Of a stretch of DNA of 55,793 bases, positions 11,401 through 20,899 are shown piece after piece; the stretch's first letter is position 1, and each line of letters opens with the position of its first letter. The notes under the pieces are model-generated. The model was not told the DNA's origin and ran no database searches. It saw nothing but the letters and a program-made list of their open reading frames with translations. The stretch spans positions 1 through 55,793 of the forward strand of contig JASCIV010000063.1 of the NCBI GenBank assembly GCA_030374735.1, written 5' to 3'. Position numbers and translations under genes: made by a program. This stretch comes from Gracilaria caudata (lineage: Eukaryota; Rhodophyta; Florideophyceae; Gracilariales; Gracilariaceae).

Positions 11401-11692
11401 CGGTAAGCATGTTGTCAACGTCATCAGATGCAGCTTGCTCCAGAACAGTTATCCCAGAGCCCCAATCGCAGCAATGAAAGTATGCTGAAGCGACAGCATG
11501 CCACGCAGATCGAGATGCTGTTTCAACTTTTAGCAGTTGGATTACATCATACGGGTTGCTCGGCAAAGTGTCTGGGGTTATAGCGACATACTCTTCCGCA
11601 CCGCGACATCGAACGTATATCGGTGCGGAATTCCGTGAAGTTTTGTGAATTTGAGGAGCGACAACGGATGGCTCATCCTTACTGTCTGCCAT
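8426..11692 (-). CDS. CTR9: CTR9, tetratricopeptide subunit of the Paf1 complex
   Basis: Length is 1088 aa, ATG at 11692, no intron. CTR9 scaffolds the Paf1 complex, which travels with RNA polymerase II and promotes histone modification in the nucleus. The N-terminus matches the family (ITPDTLPSNPYDVIQLLK, then AWHAVASAYF). Residues about 50-880 are serial TPR repeats, for example AVDLYRKAIDAQEE, EIWSNLSSLLARLGRVDEAI and AVAWFNLGYALLEAA. From about 900 the protein becomes a charged coiled coil (RKEEERKRAEEEQKRKKEEE), then Lys/Arg- and Ser/Asp/Glu-rich segments ending KRRKVSLSDEEDDMSDQ, as in animal and plant CTR9. The length is near the family norm (about 1,100-1,200). It is the best-supported long gene here. 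Confidence 0.95.
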   Translation of the reverse strand: MADSKDEPSVVAPQIHKTSRNSAPIYVRCRGAEEYVAITPDTLPSNPYDVIQLLKVETASRSAWHAVASAYFHCCDWGSGITVLEQAASDDVDNMLTGDDTITRLDILAALGGAYVMQAENSFAPEQRRELLRNAGDVFARAENFDMDYPAVWTARGWAELHGGKVGTTTWFDHAMANGLVLGAIGLAALVLNKPSKDKDPVALLSSALRSNLCPPGVWTGLAYALYRDNALANARAVAKRAISAVRDSPEEERLEALYVLALVELADRTPSSPDVIAYTLSEAFAIGGNRDPRFLCIASQFYFSGGHFDKAELCARRAVQLGEGLPGHSVGHLFGGFKVAAKAEALFQHGRALHHLHRTTEAMYAFEKARKLEGRVNPGVLLRLGMLKLASESKEDEPMAQDCLERVLLIDERCAIAKRALGVMLGRRILIRLQRGKARGGEIYERAVALLRKGIAAEGGQKDVPALLVLAGLVEEYHPQEAVDLYRKAIDAQEERNVVPEIWSNLSSLLARLGRVDEAIEVAMKIDSTVRTQNRAIAYNQGRLQELAGDLDGAQQVYKSFGKDHAHYYEVIIRLGVISMSKPESYEKAEAYLLEAMKDRHTRPMAVAYLSMLYLKQGEKNHGMYKKAQELLEKHRHDCDYLALAFTAFMHRFLNDLLPERRIRFLINHIGGPLITMLKRNPRNAAAANGAGVYFAESNTLNDARDAFQAAASGPNSETTARVNLAHTHVLLGNREIRESIRQNGRPSARALTNARTLYEQANKLYSDALENTNESESPEALQNHCELLLYSAWALFEARQFRASADKLQKLVKLRPKSAVAWFNLGYALLEAAIERATVSASRLGELELAKTEFEECRTALQNAVNYTGEHRELLSQTRVSRSSTSNLERYVRQQAKKHDVNVRNARLRAEDREREFQAKAALVEDMKRKEEERKRAEEEQKRKKEEELRKAFNESLEKQRRIMQEEEDRRRKEKEDDEDEPLSGEENGESKPRTKRKRRRRDSENGGEGKRKGSSKKGKTISKVSRSGDSSSEYSDFDVERTDDGHEIEGDIKDDAAMEGTGENTRPVKRRKVSLSDEEDDMSDQ

Positions 11693-12160
11693 TTGTTTCG
11701 AGTGTTAACCCTTCCAAAAAGTCAGTATCACGTGTGAATTAGAAAGCGGTAATGATCCTCATGTAGTTCAATTCGGTACAAGAAACCCTAAACATTCATC
11801 ATCTCATCTCTTGACTCTGGTTGTAGAGAACTTTAACAAGTGCTGGGAACACTCTGCAAGGTTTAGATGGAGGGTTGTTTCGCCTTCAAAAGCGAGCCAG
11901 GGCAGCAACGCACCACCCAGCGTCGTCCTAACCGAGTGCCCGCCCTTTCACTTCGGCACGAAGATGAAACGTTGGATTCCCCCTTACCCCATGTACACAC
12001 ATTACACGTGTCATGAATAAAACACGTCATTCCCATCAAGAGTAACAAGTCCTTCGTCTACTCTACTAGAAAGTGACATCCACATCTACAATGAAGCTTA
12101 TGGTCGTAGCGTTCCCCTTCGTAGATGAAGACCCCACCAGTCACGTCTTACGAGTTGCTT
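11693..12160. other. Intergenic region between RF3 stop and CTR9 start
   Basis: No gene is seen in 468 bp. It should contain the CTR9 promoter (minus strand) and the RF3 3' UTR. ORFs here have no domain resemblance. Confidence 0.6.
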
Positions 12161-13993
12161 TTATTCCTCTGGGGCAAACGCCCAGGGTTTCAGTTGCACG
12201 TCGTGATCAGCGAGTAAATTGTTCAGTCCCCATTCGTTCTTAAACAAGAGAACAGGCCGCTCCCATCGATCCTTCGCGCAGAAAACACCAAACATCCGAC
12301 CGCAGCTTTCAACAGCTTCCCACGGATCCCCAGGGCCCACAACCCATCTGGCTACGGAGTATGGCATGGGTTCTAACCGGCTCTCCACGTTGTACTCATC
12401 CTTAAGTCGTCTTTGCACTACTTCAAACTGCAGCTGCCCGACAGCTGCCAAAATGGGATCTTCGTTCCCTTCGTCCTCCTTCGCTCTCAACAGTTGTACC
12501 GCGCCCTCTTCTAACAATTGATTTAAGCCTTTGCGAAAGTTTTTATACGCTGATGGATTCGGGTTTTGGAGAAACGCAAACAACTCTGGGCTAAAGCTTG
12601 GGATGCCCGGAAAGGCCAACTTTCCACCAGTGTATATTGTATCACCGATCGCAAACACGCCCGGATTGTTGAGCCCAATGACATCGCCGGCAAAAGCTGT
12701 ATCAACCGTGTACCGTTCTGCTGCGAATAAGCCCTGTGGTCTTGTAAGCGCAACGGTCTTCCCGTGTCTCGCGTTATTAACCTTCATACCCTTCTCAAAC
12801 TTGCCGCTGAAAATGCGGATGAATGCCAGCCGATCACGGTGTCTGGTATCCATATTGGCCTGCAGTTTGAAAACTTGGCCGGTAAAATGCTCACCGTCCG
12901 GCGCAACCAGCCCCGTAGAACTTTCCTTCGAAGGTGGACAGCGTCCTAGTTCAAGGAAAGACCGTAGAAACAACTCTACTCCAAAATTAGACATAGCAGA
13001 ACCGAAAAACATGGGTGTGAGATCACCGTTAAGCACAGATTCGTAGTCCCACTCGTTTCCCATTTCTTCAAGAATCTCCGCGTCTTCTAAGAGTTGGTCG
13101 TATAATTGCTCACCAATGAGCGTTTTGAGAGACGGATCGTCTAGGGATATGGTGCTCGAAATAGCTTTCTTTCCGCGCTGAGCGCGCTCGTACAAATGCA
13201 CCAGACGCGTAGAACGCTCAAACACTCCTCGAAACTGGTCTCCGTCCCCAATTGGCCAGACTACTGGATAGGTGAGCAACTCGAACTCGCGCTCAATCTG
13301 GTCTACTATTTCAAAAGGATTCATGGCGGGGCGGTCCATCTTGTTGACAAACGTAAAGGTAGGTAAGGTGCGCATTCGACAAATCTCAAAGAGCTTGCGA
13401 GTTTGAGGTTCGAGACCCTTTGCACCATCGATGAGCATGATAGCGTTATCGACGGCAGCAAGAGTTCTGTACGTATCTTCAGAAAAGTCGGCATGACCAG
13501 GGCAATCGGTAATGTTGATACGGTTGCCCTGAAACTCGAAGGTCATGACTGCGGAGGTGATGGAGATGCCGCGCTCTTGCTCCATAGCCATGCTGTCCGA
13601 CACGACACCCCTCTGCGCACGGCGACTACGGACTGCACCAGCCTGCTGAATGGCGCCGCCGTAGAGCAGCAGCTTCTCGGTGAGAGTCGACTTGCCGGCA
13701 TCGGGGTGGGAGATTATAGCGAGATTTCGGCGGCGGGCAACCTCATGGGCGATGTCCGCGGCGGCGGGCGCAGCGGTGGCGCACACACATCCTCGGTGCC
13801 GTTTCTGAGGACGGCGAACGCGGAGCGGGGTGGCGCCCAGAAAGAGAAGAACCATGGGCGGAACGGCGCGCGGCGACGAGAACGAATCTCTCTGAGCGAG
13901 TGGCGGCCGTGGGGCGGCATGGCAGGGGATCAAGAAGAGCTCCCTGGTCGGGAAAGCCGCGTAGTGGCGACACGTGCCGCAAAAAGCGTGCAT
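12161..13993 (-). CDS. prfC: Peptide chain release factor 3, plastid-targeted
   Basis: RF3 is a GTPase that recycles class I release factors from bacterial-type ribosomes, so it should act in the plastid here. The conserved body starts at EVARRRNLAIISHPDAGKST (P-loop). It has QERGISITSAVM (switch I), DCPGHADF (G3), NKMDR (G4) and GSAMSNFG, and ends with the family C-terminus (LQFEVVQRRL, LEPMPYSVARW). The ATG at 13993 gives 610 aa with an N-terminus MHAFCGTC; a second ATG at 13855 in a CCATGG context gives 564 aa with a basic leader (RVRRPQKRHR). Either leader suits a transit peptide; I list the longer. The open frame reaches 14059 only by a GTG. It is divergent from the uL1 gene. The 5' end is markedly GC-rich. 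Confidence 0.93.
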   Translation of the reverse strand: MHAFCGTCRHYAAFPTRELFLIPCHAAPRPPLAQRDSFSSPRAVPPMVLLFLGATPLRVRRPQKRHRGCVCATAAPAAADIAHEVARRRNLAIISHPDAGKSTLTEKLLLYGGAIQQAGAVRSRRAQRGVVSDSMAMEQERGISITSAVMTFEFQGNRINITDCPGHADFSEDTYRTLAAVDNAIMLIDGAKGLEPQTRKLFEICRMRTLPTFTFVNKMDRPAMNPFEIVDQIEREFELLTYPVVWPIGDGDQFRGVFERSTRLVHLYERAQRGKKAISSTISLDDPSLKTLIGEQLYDQLLEDAEILEEMGNEWDYESVLNGDLTPMFFGSAMSNFGVELFLRSFLELGRCPPSKESSTGLVAPDGEHFTGQVFKLQANMDTRHRDRLAFIRIFSGKFEKGMKVNNARHGKTVALTRPQGLFAAERYTVDTAFAGDVIGLNNPGVFAIGDTIYTGGKLAFPGIPSFSPELFAFLQNPNPSAYKNFRKGLNQLLEEGAVQLLRAKEDEGNEDPILAAVGQLQFEVVQRRLKDEYNVESRLEPMPYSVARWVVGPGDPWEAVESCGRMFGVFCAKDRWERPVLLFKNEWGLNNLLADHDVQLKPWAFAPEE

Positions 13994-14093
13994 GCCGGGC
14001 GTAGTGTCCACGTGGCGCGCGCCCAATGGACCAGCTGTGCCGCATTCGTCAGCGTGCACCCGCTACGCGCGGGAGTGTGAGGCGTAAAACCAG

Positions 14094-14471
14094 ATCATTC
14101 AACTTCCGAAAATTGTCTGAGGCCCATGGCGAGCAGTTTCGGAAGTCGTGATTCGTCGCGCTTTCCAAGTGATCCCATGTGTCCTCACCAAACTGCCTCC
14201 CAGCAAGCGTGATCCAATCACACCGCGGCCGGCGTCCAACGCAACCGGAATCGCATTGTGCCGCGGCCGCCGTCGCTACACAATACGCACGCGCTCTCTC
14301 CGCTCGCATTGCCTGCTCTGTACATATATCGCCGATCCATCCCTCCCCGTTGTTTCCGTCCTCGCTCGTCCCGCCTCAGCCTCTGCTTTCGCGACCAGGC
14401 TTGCTGATCAGCTTTCGTCTGTTCTGCACGCTTAAGATCCGAGCCGCTTCTATCTTCTAACTTGGCTAACA
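14094..14471 (+). promoter_or_regulatory. Divergent promoter of RF3 and uL1 with pyrimidine-rich leader
   Basis: The region between the two divergent starts is GC-rich upstream. In the last ~130 bp before the uL1 ATG it becomes strongly pyrimidine-rich on the plus strand (14339-14400, CCTCCCCGTTG... and CGTCCTCGCTCGTCCCGCC). This resembles the pyrimidine leaders before other genes in this window and, loosely, TOP-type leaders of ribosomal protein genes. Confidence 0.45.
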
Positions 14472-15125
14472 ATGAGCTCCAAACTTCCTGCGGCCACCGT
14501 GCGCGAAGCCGTCTCAGAGGTTCTCACCGAAGCGCAGGAAAAGAAGCGCAACTTTCAAGAGACAATCGAACTGCAGATTGGACTCAAAAACTACGACACC
14601 AAGAAAGATAAGCGTTTTGCGGGGAGTATTAAGTTACCTAACGTGCCACGCCCCAACATGAAGGTCGCCATATTGGGAAACGCCGTGCACGTCTCCGAGG
14701 CTGAAAAGATCGGCATTCCCGCCTACTCTACCGACGATCTCAAGAAATTTAACAAGCAAAAGAAGCCTATCAAGAAGTTTGCGAAGAAGTACGACGCTTT
14801 TCTTGCCAGCGATTCCATCATCAAGACCATCCCAAGGATACTTGGTCCCGGTCTCAATAAGGCTGGCAAGTTCCCCAGTTTGTTGACCGCAAACGATTCG
14901 ATGGAAGAAAAAGTGTCCGAGATTCGGTCCACTATCAAGTTCCAACTGAAGAAGGTATTATGTATGGCAGCCGCCGTCGGGCATGTAAACATGCCTGAAG
15001 AGGAAGTGACAGCCAACATCATCCTGGCCGTCAACTTTCTGGTATCGCTTCTCAAGAAGAACTGGCAGAACGTGAAGAGTTTGCACATAAAAAGTACGAT
15101 GGGCAAGCCGAAGCGCATTTTCTAG
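14472..15125 (+). CDS. RPL10A: 60S ribosomal protein L10a (uL1)
   Basis: Length is 217 aa, no intron, the usual size for eukaryotic uL1. This protein forms the L1 stalk of the large cytosolic subunit and helps release deacylated tRNA from the E site. The match runs end to end: SSKLPAATVREAVSEVLTEA, ETIELQIGLKNYD..KDKRF, KKYDAFLASDSIIKTIPRIL, GPGLNKAGKFPSLL, STIKFQLKKVLCMAAAVGHV, AVNFLVSLLKKNWQNVKSLH and the terminal KSTMGKPKRIF. The start (ATG at 14472) has good context. It is divergent from plastid RF3 and convergent with UEV1. Confidence 0.97.
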   Translation: MSSKLPAATVREAVSEVLTEAQEKKRNFQETIELQIGLKNYDTKKDKRFAGSIKLPNVPRPNMKVAILGNAVHVSEAEKIGIPAYSTDDLKKFNKQKKPIKKFAKKYDAFLASDSIIKTIPRILGPGLNKAGKFPSLLTANDSMEEKVSEIRSTIKFQLKKVLCMAAAVGHVNMPEEEVTANIILAVNFLVSLLKKNWQNVKSLHIKSTMGKPKRIF

Positions 15126-15531
15126 GTATATACAAAAACGACGATGAACGCATAACCGACGCTGTATAGTTGTGCTGTGTTTTGCTAACGCGCCGCAAAC
15201 CAACTTGTTAGCTACTGACTTGTATTGTCAAAAGTTCTCAACTATGGGAGGTGCTAGTAAAACACCCCTGTTTACGAAGTAGCTACTAGTATCAAATGGT
15301 TTTGTAGGCCGTCTACATTCGTTATTCGCAGAGCATTCTAAACAAGTCAATTGCGTGTATTGTTCAGTCGTTGACATCTATGTATTCGTTGTTACACCCA
15401 TCCTCTGCCCTTGTCTCCAATAACCTAAAACGCAGCGCCCCTAGCAAACACCAAGCGTTCAGCGTTCAGCAACGATCTAAACGCAATGTTTCTGAAGAGT
15501 AAAGTACACACCGCTCGCCCGTACGCAGTGC
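15126..15531. other. Convergent intergenic region, no gene
   Basis: These 406 bp between the stops of uL1 (plus) and UEV1 (minus) should hold both 3' UTRs. The sequence is comparatively AT-rich. Nothing else was recognised. Confidence 0.6.
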
Positions 15532-16303
15532 CTAAAACTCTGTTCCCTCGGGCGGTTGTGGCAACCTACGATTGTGTGACGACGCCATTTCCTTTCGCAA
15601 TTCCAGGAGCACGGTCTCGATGCCGTAGTTCCGTGACCAGTTGCGCAGGATGTGGCAGCGAGCGGGGTCTACATTGCCCGTGTGCCTTGATACGGAGTGC
15701 ATGTTGATTTTGGTGATGAATCGAATAGAGGGAGGTTGGTTGGGGTATTTATCTCCGCAGGCGATGGAGAGCGCGTAGATTTTGTTCTCGAATACGGTCT
15801 GTGAGGGATATTGAAAAGTGAGAAGCGAGCGGAGGTTAGGCCTGTGATATGTACGTGACGTACAGTGTCGTTGCTCTTCAAGCGCGAGTGTAGGAACGGA
15901 GCGTCGTGGTGCGTGGTGCGCGCTCGCGCAGTGCACTACACGAGCATGGGGCATAAGGCATGCTGTCGTGTTTTACAGAAGAGAGACGCGCAAGCAAAGT
16001 GGAAAGAAAGACGATAGCTTACGTTTATGGGACCAAGAATTGTACCATTCCATCTAGAGAGCGTAATGTCATCGGCATCCTTCAAGCCGTAGCTAACCGA
16101 GCCATCACCCACTCCATGCTCCCCGCGCTCCAATTCTTCCAATAGACGAAAGCTTCGAGGCACTAGCGCGAGAAAAAAAAACGCAACGCAAGAGTGTGAG
16201 CGACGGCAAACGGGCGCTGCAACAGACGCAAGGGATAAGCAACGGTGAACAGGGGCTTACCTTCGACGGAAGATTCGCTGATGATGCGGGATCGAGAATT
16301 CAT
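15532..16303 (-). CDS. Ubiquitin-conjugating E2 variant, UEV1/MMS2 family (three exons)
   Basis: The spliced product is 149 aa. Exon 1 is 16303-16261 (MNSRSRIISESSVE + G), exon 2 is 16162-16023, exon 3 is 15798-15532. Introns of 98 and 224 nt begin GTAAGC and end CTAG and ACAG; the phases agree. The joins give SSVE|VPRSFRLLEELERG and WNGTILGPIN|TVFENKIYAL, matching MMS2/UEV1 exactly where expected. Other family motifs are GDGSVSYGL, YPNQPPSIRF, FITKINMHSV, VLLELRKEM and the ending RRLPQPPEGTEF. UEVs lack the E2 catalytic Cys and pair with UBC13 to build K63-linked ubiquitin chains in DNA-damage tolerance. No Cys sits at the active-site position, as expected. It is divergent from the 16802 gene and convergent with uL1. 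Confidence 0.95.
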
Positions 16304-16801
16304 GTTTGCGCAAGCACGCACGGGAACGGCGCTCGCGCGGCGGAGGAGCGGCGAAGGGTGACAGGGAGGTAGAGGAGGAGGCGTTGCAAGCGCGGGCGGA
16401 CAGCTGGGTGGGGAAGCGGCCTCCACACACAGCGATGGAGGCGACGCAGCGGAAGCGCAACGACAGCGGTTGCACGCGACGGCGACACGCGGCGCGTGCG
16501 CGCAACACAAGCGCACGCGCTGTAAGCTGGAATTGCGCTCTGTAAGATGCTCGTGAGTGTAAAGAAGGGGGGGCATGACGTGCAATTGGCGCCACACGGC
16601 GGCTAAGCGATCCGCGCGCTCTCTTCACACGTGGCTGCGCTCGGCTGCACATATCGCCGCTGCGGCTGCGTTGCTCGCGCTGGACCTTTCTTTCCGCCCG
16701 CGTTCATTTGTCCGCCCCCTTTTCTTCCTCTCCCACTGCCTCCCCCCCTTTCCCTTCTCTCCCCCTCCTCGCTGCGGCGCGGTGCTCCCTCCCTTTCCTT
16801 C
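16304..16801. promoter_or_regulatory. Divergent promoter, UEV1 and acylated disordered protein
   Basis: These 498 bp between two ATGs on opposite strands are very GC-rich on the UEV1 side. On the plus side there is a nearly pure pyrimidine stretch (about 16712-16800) ending just before the ATG at 16802. Open frames through it are translated GC-rich leader, not supported coding sequence. Confidence 0.5.
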
Positions 16802-19800
16802 ATGGGAAACACCGTCAGCAGAAGTCACATCCGCGACGCCGAGCGCGGCGTCGCCAGGACCACACGCGAGAACACGCGCCGCAACGCCGTTCCCGTGCCA
16901 CTCTCGCCGCACCAACCGCCGTCATTGTCTTCCACCAGCACCGAGCTTCAACCGCCCGACTTTGCTCTCCACCAAGCTCCCCGCTCCATATCCTTCCCCG
17001 ACCACTCCGCCCCGCCCGTCTGCTCCCCGCATGACGCCCATCGCCTGCGCCTTCAAGCTGCCACACCATCGCCCCTTCCAACGCCCTCCACCAAACGCCG
17101 TGCGAGGCATGTCTCCGCCGACATTCCGTTTGTTTCGCCAGTCCCGCACACTTCTTCCCCCTCCGCCCGCTCCAACTCAGCGCAGGACTCTCTGATTGCC
17201 ATCGCCCCGGCTCAGCCCCCATTGCTGAATCCCTCACTGCCTGCAACTTCGTTCAGTATGTGCCACGCCGCGCGCACCCAATCACCACCTCGTGTTGACA
17301 AGCCCCCCCGCGCCCGCAAAGTTGTCAGTTTCAATGAGAATGTGCGCGTCGTCACCTATCCTTGTGAGAACTCTAGTGGCTACTCCTCAGGTGGTGAGCA
17401 TGCTCCCGAAGGAAAGTATCCGGACAAGGCCCACAGAAAACGGGGACGAAGCGTCTTTCGTCTGTTGCACAGAGTTGCCGGTTTGGAACCGGAACCTTCT
17501 GGCTGTTTCTCGGGGCAGTATGATGCTTGCTGTGGCTTGTTGAACAATGCCGCAGATGGCGCCTATCAAGACACTCCTGCACAGCCTCAAGTAAGCAAAA
17601 CCCGCAGGCTTGACTACCAATCTTCAAAGGAAAACCCTCAGCAACCAGAGAACGATCGCCTATCCTACACAACCAAGAATCGCAAAGTCTCCAAACAACC
17701 GACGGATATGTATGCGCCTGCCGAAGCGGATGCCGTCGTTGATGACTACGACTACACCGAGCGTCAGGACTCGCTCACTGAACCCTCCAATCCTTTTGAA
17801 CCGCACAATCTCATCAACGAAGACGACTCTCTTATGGAAGCTGCACATCGTTCCAATTCCTCGTTCGATATTGCACCGCTTTGGCAGCGTCTTAAGCATG
17901 TCGATGAGCTGGATGATATTGATCACAGTCGTCGCCTTGTGCCGTCTGGTAATATAGACCTGGAAGAGGTCGACGAAGTCAGACCTGTGCCGCAACCATC
18001 TCTATATATCAAGCGAAATCGTGAGTCAAAGCCGTCCTCGATATCCCATTCTCGTCGTAACCGCCCGCTCCCAAAACAATCGCGCGCTATTTCCGCGACA
18101 GCGCCTATCAAACCCGAAGCAAGTCGTCAGTCAAGCAAACGCAGTTTTCCCAGCGTTGATATGACAAGCGGTGGCTCGACTCCTGTACTTGATGTATCCA
18201 AACATTCACTCCCAACATTGGAGCTGGAATCAGCAAGTGAGGCAAGGAAAACGAAACTGCTGCCATCTCCAATCAAGCCTGTTGATAAGTCGACTCCCAT
18301 CCCGTTCCCACGCTCAGCCTCCGCCTCCAAACCCCCTCTCCCACGCTCAAGGTCTTCTGCGTGCGATTCTGAACCGTCTTTCACTGCTTTGCAGACGGTA
18401 AATCACAAATCGTCCTCGTTGCCTTCCTCATCGGACCGCCCAGGTATTCTGGTTCAAATTCGAGGTTCTGATCAAGTTCCAGGCTTGGGTTCACAGCCCG
18501 ACAAGAAACCAGTACCAACTTCGTCAAATGAAGATCCACTAGCGACGAAGAAACCCCCACTTCCCAACCGAAAGACTTCTCAACTTGCAGAGGAGAAAAA
18601 GACATTTATGCAGGCCATTGGGAATGCAGAGAATGCCCTACATATGCCCACTGATGAAATAACACATACTACCATTCTGCCTGTGCCCCAGACTCTGGCA
18701 AAGAACAGGGACACCTTCGAGAAAGGTTCCCAAACAAACAATACTGCCCCAAAACGCATAAGAAGCGATGAAGCCTGTCGGGATGTGGAAATTAAGCCTG
18801 ATGCATTCGGAGCCTTGAGCTCACCACTCACCCCGGACTCGAAGACCGAAAAGTCTTTCTCATTTAAATCATTCCACAGCGTTCCAAAGGATACTATCGG
18901 TGAATCGGGTCCATCCCGATACGGTTCCGAAGGTCGAGAGACTTTGTCTTCTCAGGTATCAAAGGCACTTAACAGACGAAGTGCGTCTGAGACTCAATCC
19001 TTTCAAACTCATGAGATACAAACAGGTGAGTCTTTGGGGAATTCTAAAAGCGCCTCTATGTTGCCCACAAGCCGAACGAGTGAAAAGAAGAAATACAGCG
19101 AACAAGTGGTGCACCATTATCAAAGCACCAAGGAATATGGAGAACATGGTAGTGAGCAGCATTCTAGCGCAACACTGGCGGGCCTTTCAGATATTCAAAC
19201 TACGCATGTCGAAGAACGAGAAGTCCCGCATCCTGATAGCGATATTGTTGGGAATCAAGGAAGTGTCCTTCCGGATGCCAGTCTTGCAACCTCTTCGGAA
19301 AACGAAGGTAGCGCACCTTCTACTGGGAACATCGTCCCTACAGTTGTTGATCCAAATGCAGCGGAACCGGTTGCTCTATCATCCAAGAGTTTCCGTCGCC
19401 ACAGGAACAGAATTAGTGCGAGCCTTCGGTACACATATGCTGAAGATGAGTCTTTGACGTTTTCTGCTCTCAACGAAGAAGACCAGCTCATCCAGGAGCC
19501 AAGATCAAAGCTTTCCATTCCGCCAGTTAGATCTGGCACTACACCCGGCGCGAACGATGAGGAGCGTGAAGGCGTGGACATTTTTGAAGCTGCAAACCGC
19601 GCCGCCGTCGACATTAACGCGTTAGTGGATCAGTCGAAAGAAAATGATTCAGCAGTGGGAAGTTTGGACGGACTTGACTTGGAGCCCGCTGTTCTGTCTG
19701 GAGATGAGGACTATTCAGTTGCTCCAATGTCACCAATGCAGAACTATATCCCAGTTGCAGGCATCTACTACGGAAACTCTTCCCCATCAGAAGAACCATT

Positions 19801-20899
19801 GTCTCCCGACGAGGGCGTGTTGGAAAATATTGGAATCGCAGAATACCCTGAGTATGAGGTGTTGAGGGTTGGGGAAAATGAAAACGAAGACTCAGTATTT
19901 GGGTCTGAACCACACACTCCTGTACCTAAAGAAAGTTCGGGGTGGCGGGATGCACGTCCGAAACGATCTCGGGATCTTAGCGAGCAAGTGAGGGATTCTG
20001 TCGCAGTACAACTTGCGAGTTTATCTACTATTCACGGAGGCCGCGGAGCAGGTGACAGAACTACAGGGAAAATGGTCCCCGAAGTCTTACTGCGTGATTG
20101 GTCCGGAAATACTCCTATAGAACCGACTGTGGAAGTTGTCGACTCTGCACCCAACTCAAGGTCTTCGGAATCACATGTGTTCCGAACAGGGCGGTTCCCC
20201 GTAGACGTACAGAGGAAAATTGGGATCGAAGTTTCCAGCAAAGGAGGCTATTCGAACTTCGAAGTACGTGACCGGCTCCAGGCAGCGAAGGAGCGTCTCC
20301 TTCGGGTTTCTTCACATACCAGGGATACAGAACATTCCACACAAACAACATCTCCTGAACGGCACACTTCTGGGCAATTTTCCACCCCTGGTTTTCCGCC
20401 ACGAAGAAGTGGTGATGTGCTTCCCGATAATGAAGGTTCAACCAGTAGGAAAGAAACTCATGTGAATGGAAGATTGAGTCATTCGATGGCTTTCGAACGG
20501 GGTGGGCACTCTAGAAGTAATGGACGGAGCCGGACCTTCGAGCCAGCTCTACCAAAAGCTTTTGCTGCGGACCCAGTTTTGCAGGACTTTCAAGTGCCCG
20601 TTACGCGAAAATCGTTGTCAGAAGCTGGAGGTAGAAGAAGGGTTCTAGATCAAACTACAGCATTTGTGGATGAAGAATCGTACGCTGGAAACACGCGAAA
20701 TGCGAGGAGAGTGGACTTGTCCATCAAAGCGTCCAACCATGATGGACGACCAATTCAGCTGCCATCAAATCGCAGGCTTGGGTCTGATGTGGAACCGGGG
20801 GCCACTGCATCGCGGGATGAAAGCCAAGCTTTCAGGAACGTAGTGGGAAGACTGGTGAACAGAATGCAGAGCGCAAAGCGAATGCTTTCAACTAGTTGA
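16802..20899 (+). CDS. Large disordered protein with N-terminal myristoylation signal, unknown function
   Basis: Length is 1365 aa. I place the start at the ATG at 16802 because the protein then begins MGNTVSRSH, a textbook N-myristoylation signal. The frame is open to 16631 only through GTG and across a pyrimidine-rich leader. Nearly the whole length is low-complexity and Ser/Pro/charged, with no globular domain I recognise. Short motifs stand out: RKVVSF at about residue 172 fits the PP1-docking RVxF pattern, and KPPLPRSRS and KPPLPNRKTS look like SH3-type proline motifs. The C-terminus (NVVGRLVNRMQSAKRMLSTS) could be an amphipathic helix. It may be a membrane-attached scaffold; that is inference. 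No intron is seen. Confidence 0.8.
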   Translation: MGNTVSRSHIRDAERGVARTTRENTRRNAVPVPLSPHQPPSLSSTSTELQPPDFALHQAPRSISFPDHSAPPVCSPHDAHRLRLQAATPSPLPTPSTKRRARHVSADIPFVSPVPHTSSPSARSNSAQDSLIAIAPAQPPLLNPSLPATSFSMCHAARTQSPPRVDKPPRARKVVSFNENVRVVTYPCENSSGYSSGGEHAPEGKYPDKAHRKRGRSVFRLLHRVAGLEPEPSGCFSGQYDACCGLLNNAADGAYQDTPAQPQVSKTRRLDYQSSKENPQQPENDRLSYTTKNRKVSKQPTDMYAPAEADAVVDDYDYTERQDSLTEPSNPFEPHNLINEDDSLMEAAHRSNSSFDIAPLWQRLKHVDELDDIDHSRRLVPSGNIDLEEVDEVRPVPQPSLYIKRNRESKPSSISHSRRNRPLPKQSRAISATAPIKPEASRQSSKRSFPSVDMTSGGSTPVLDVSKHSLPTLELESASEARKTKLLPSPIKPVDKSTPIPFPRSASASKPPLPRSRSSACDSEPSFTALQTVNHKSSSLPSSSDRPGILVQIRGSDQVPGLGSQPDKKPVPTSSNEDPLATKKPPLPNRKTSQLAEEKKTFMQAIGNAENALHMPTDEITHTTILPVPQTLAKNRDTFEKGSQTNNTAPKRIRSDEACRDVEIKPDAFGALSSPLTPDSKTEKSFSFKSFHSVPKDTIGESGPSRYGSEGRETLSSQVSKALNRRSASETQSFQTHEIQTGESLGNSKSASMLPTSRTSEKKKYSEQVVHHYQSTKEYGEHGSEQHSSATLAGLSDIQTTHVEEREVPHPDSDIVGNQGSVLPDASLATSSENEGSAPSTGNIVPTVVDPNAAEPVALSSKSFRRHRNRISASLRYTYAEDESLTFSALNEEDQLIQEPRSKLSIPPVRSGTTPGANDEEREGVDIFEAANRAAVDINALVDQSKENDSAVGSLDGLDLEPAVLSGDEDYSVAPMSPMQNYIPVAGIYYGNSSPSEEPLSPDEGVLENIGIAEYPEYEVLRVGENENEDSVFGSEPHTPVPKESSGWRDARPKRSRDLSEQVRDSVAVQLASLSTIHGGRGAGDRTTGKMVPEVLLRDWSGNTPIEPTVEVVDSAPNSRSSESHVFRTGRFPVDVQRKIGIEVSSKGGYSNFEVRDRLQAAKERLLRVSSHTRDTEHSTQTTSPERHTSGQFSTPGFPPRRSGDVLPDNEGSTSRKETHVNGRLSHSMAFERGGHSRSNGRSRTFEPALPKAFAADPVLQDFQVPVTRKSLSEAGGRRRVLDQTTAFVDEESYAGNTRNARRVDLSIKASNHDGRPIQLPSNRRLGSDVEPGATASRDESQAFRNVVGRLVNRMQSAKRMLSTS

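Noticed and set aside
16631..16801. N-terminal 57-residue extension of the 1365-aa protein
   Set aside because: Starts with GTG and runs through a pyrimidine-rich leader; MGNTVS is the more sensible start.
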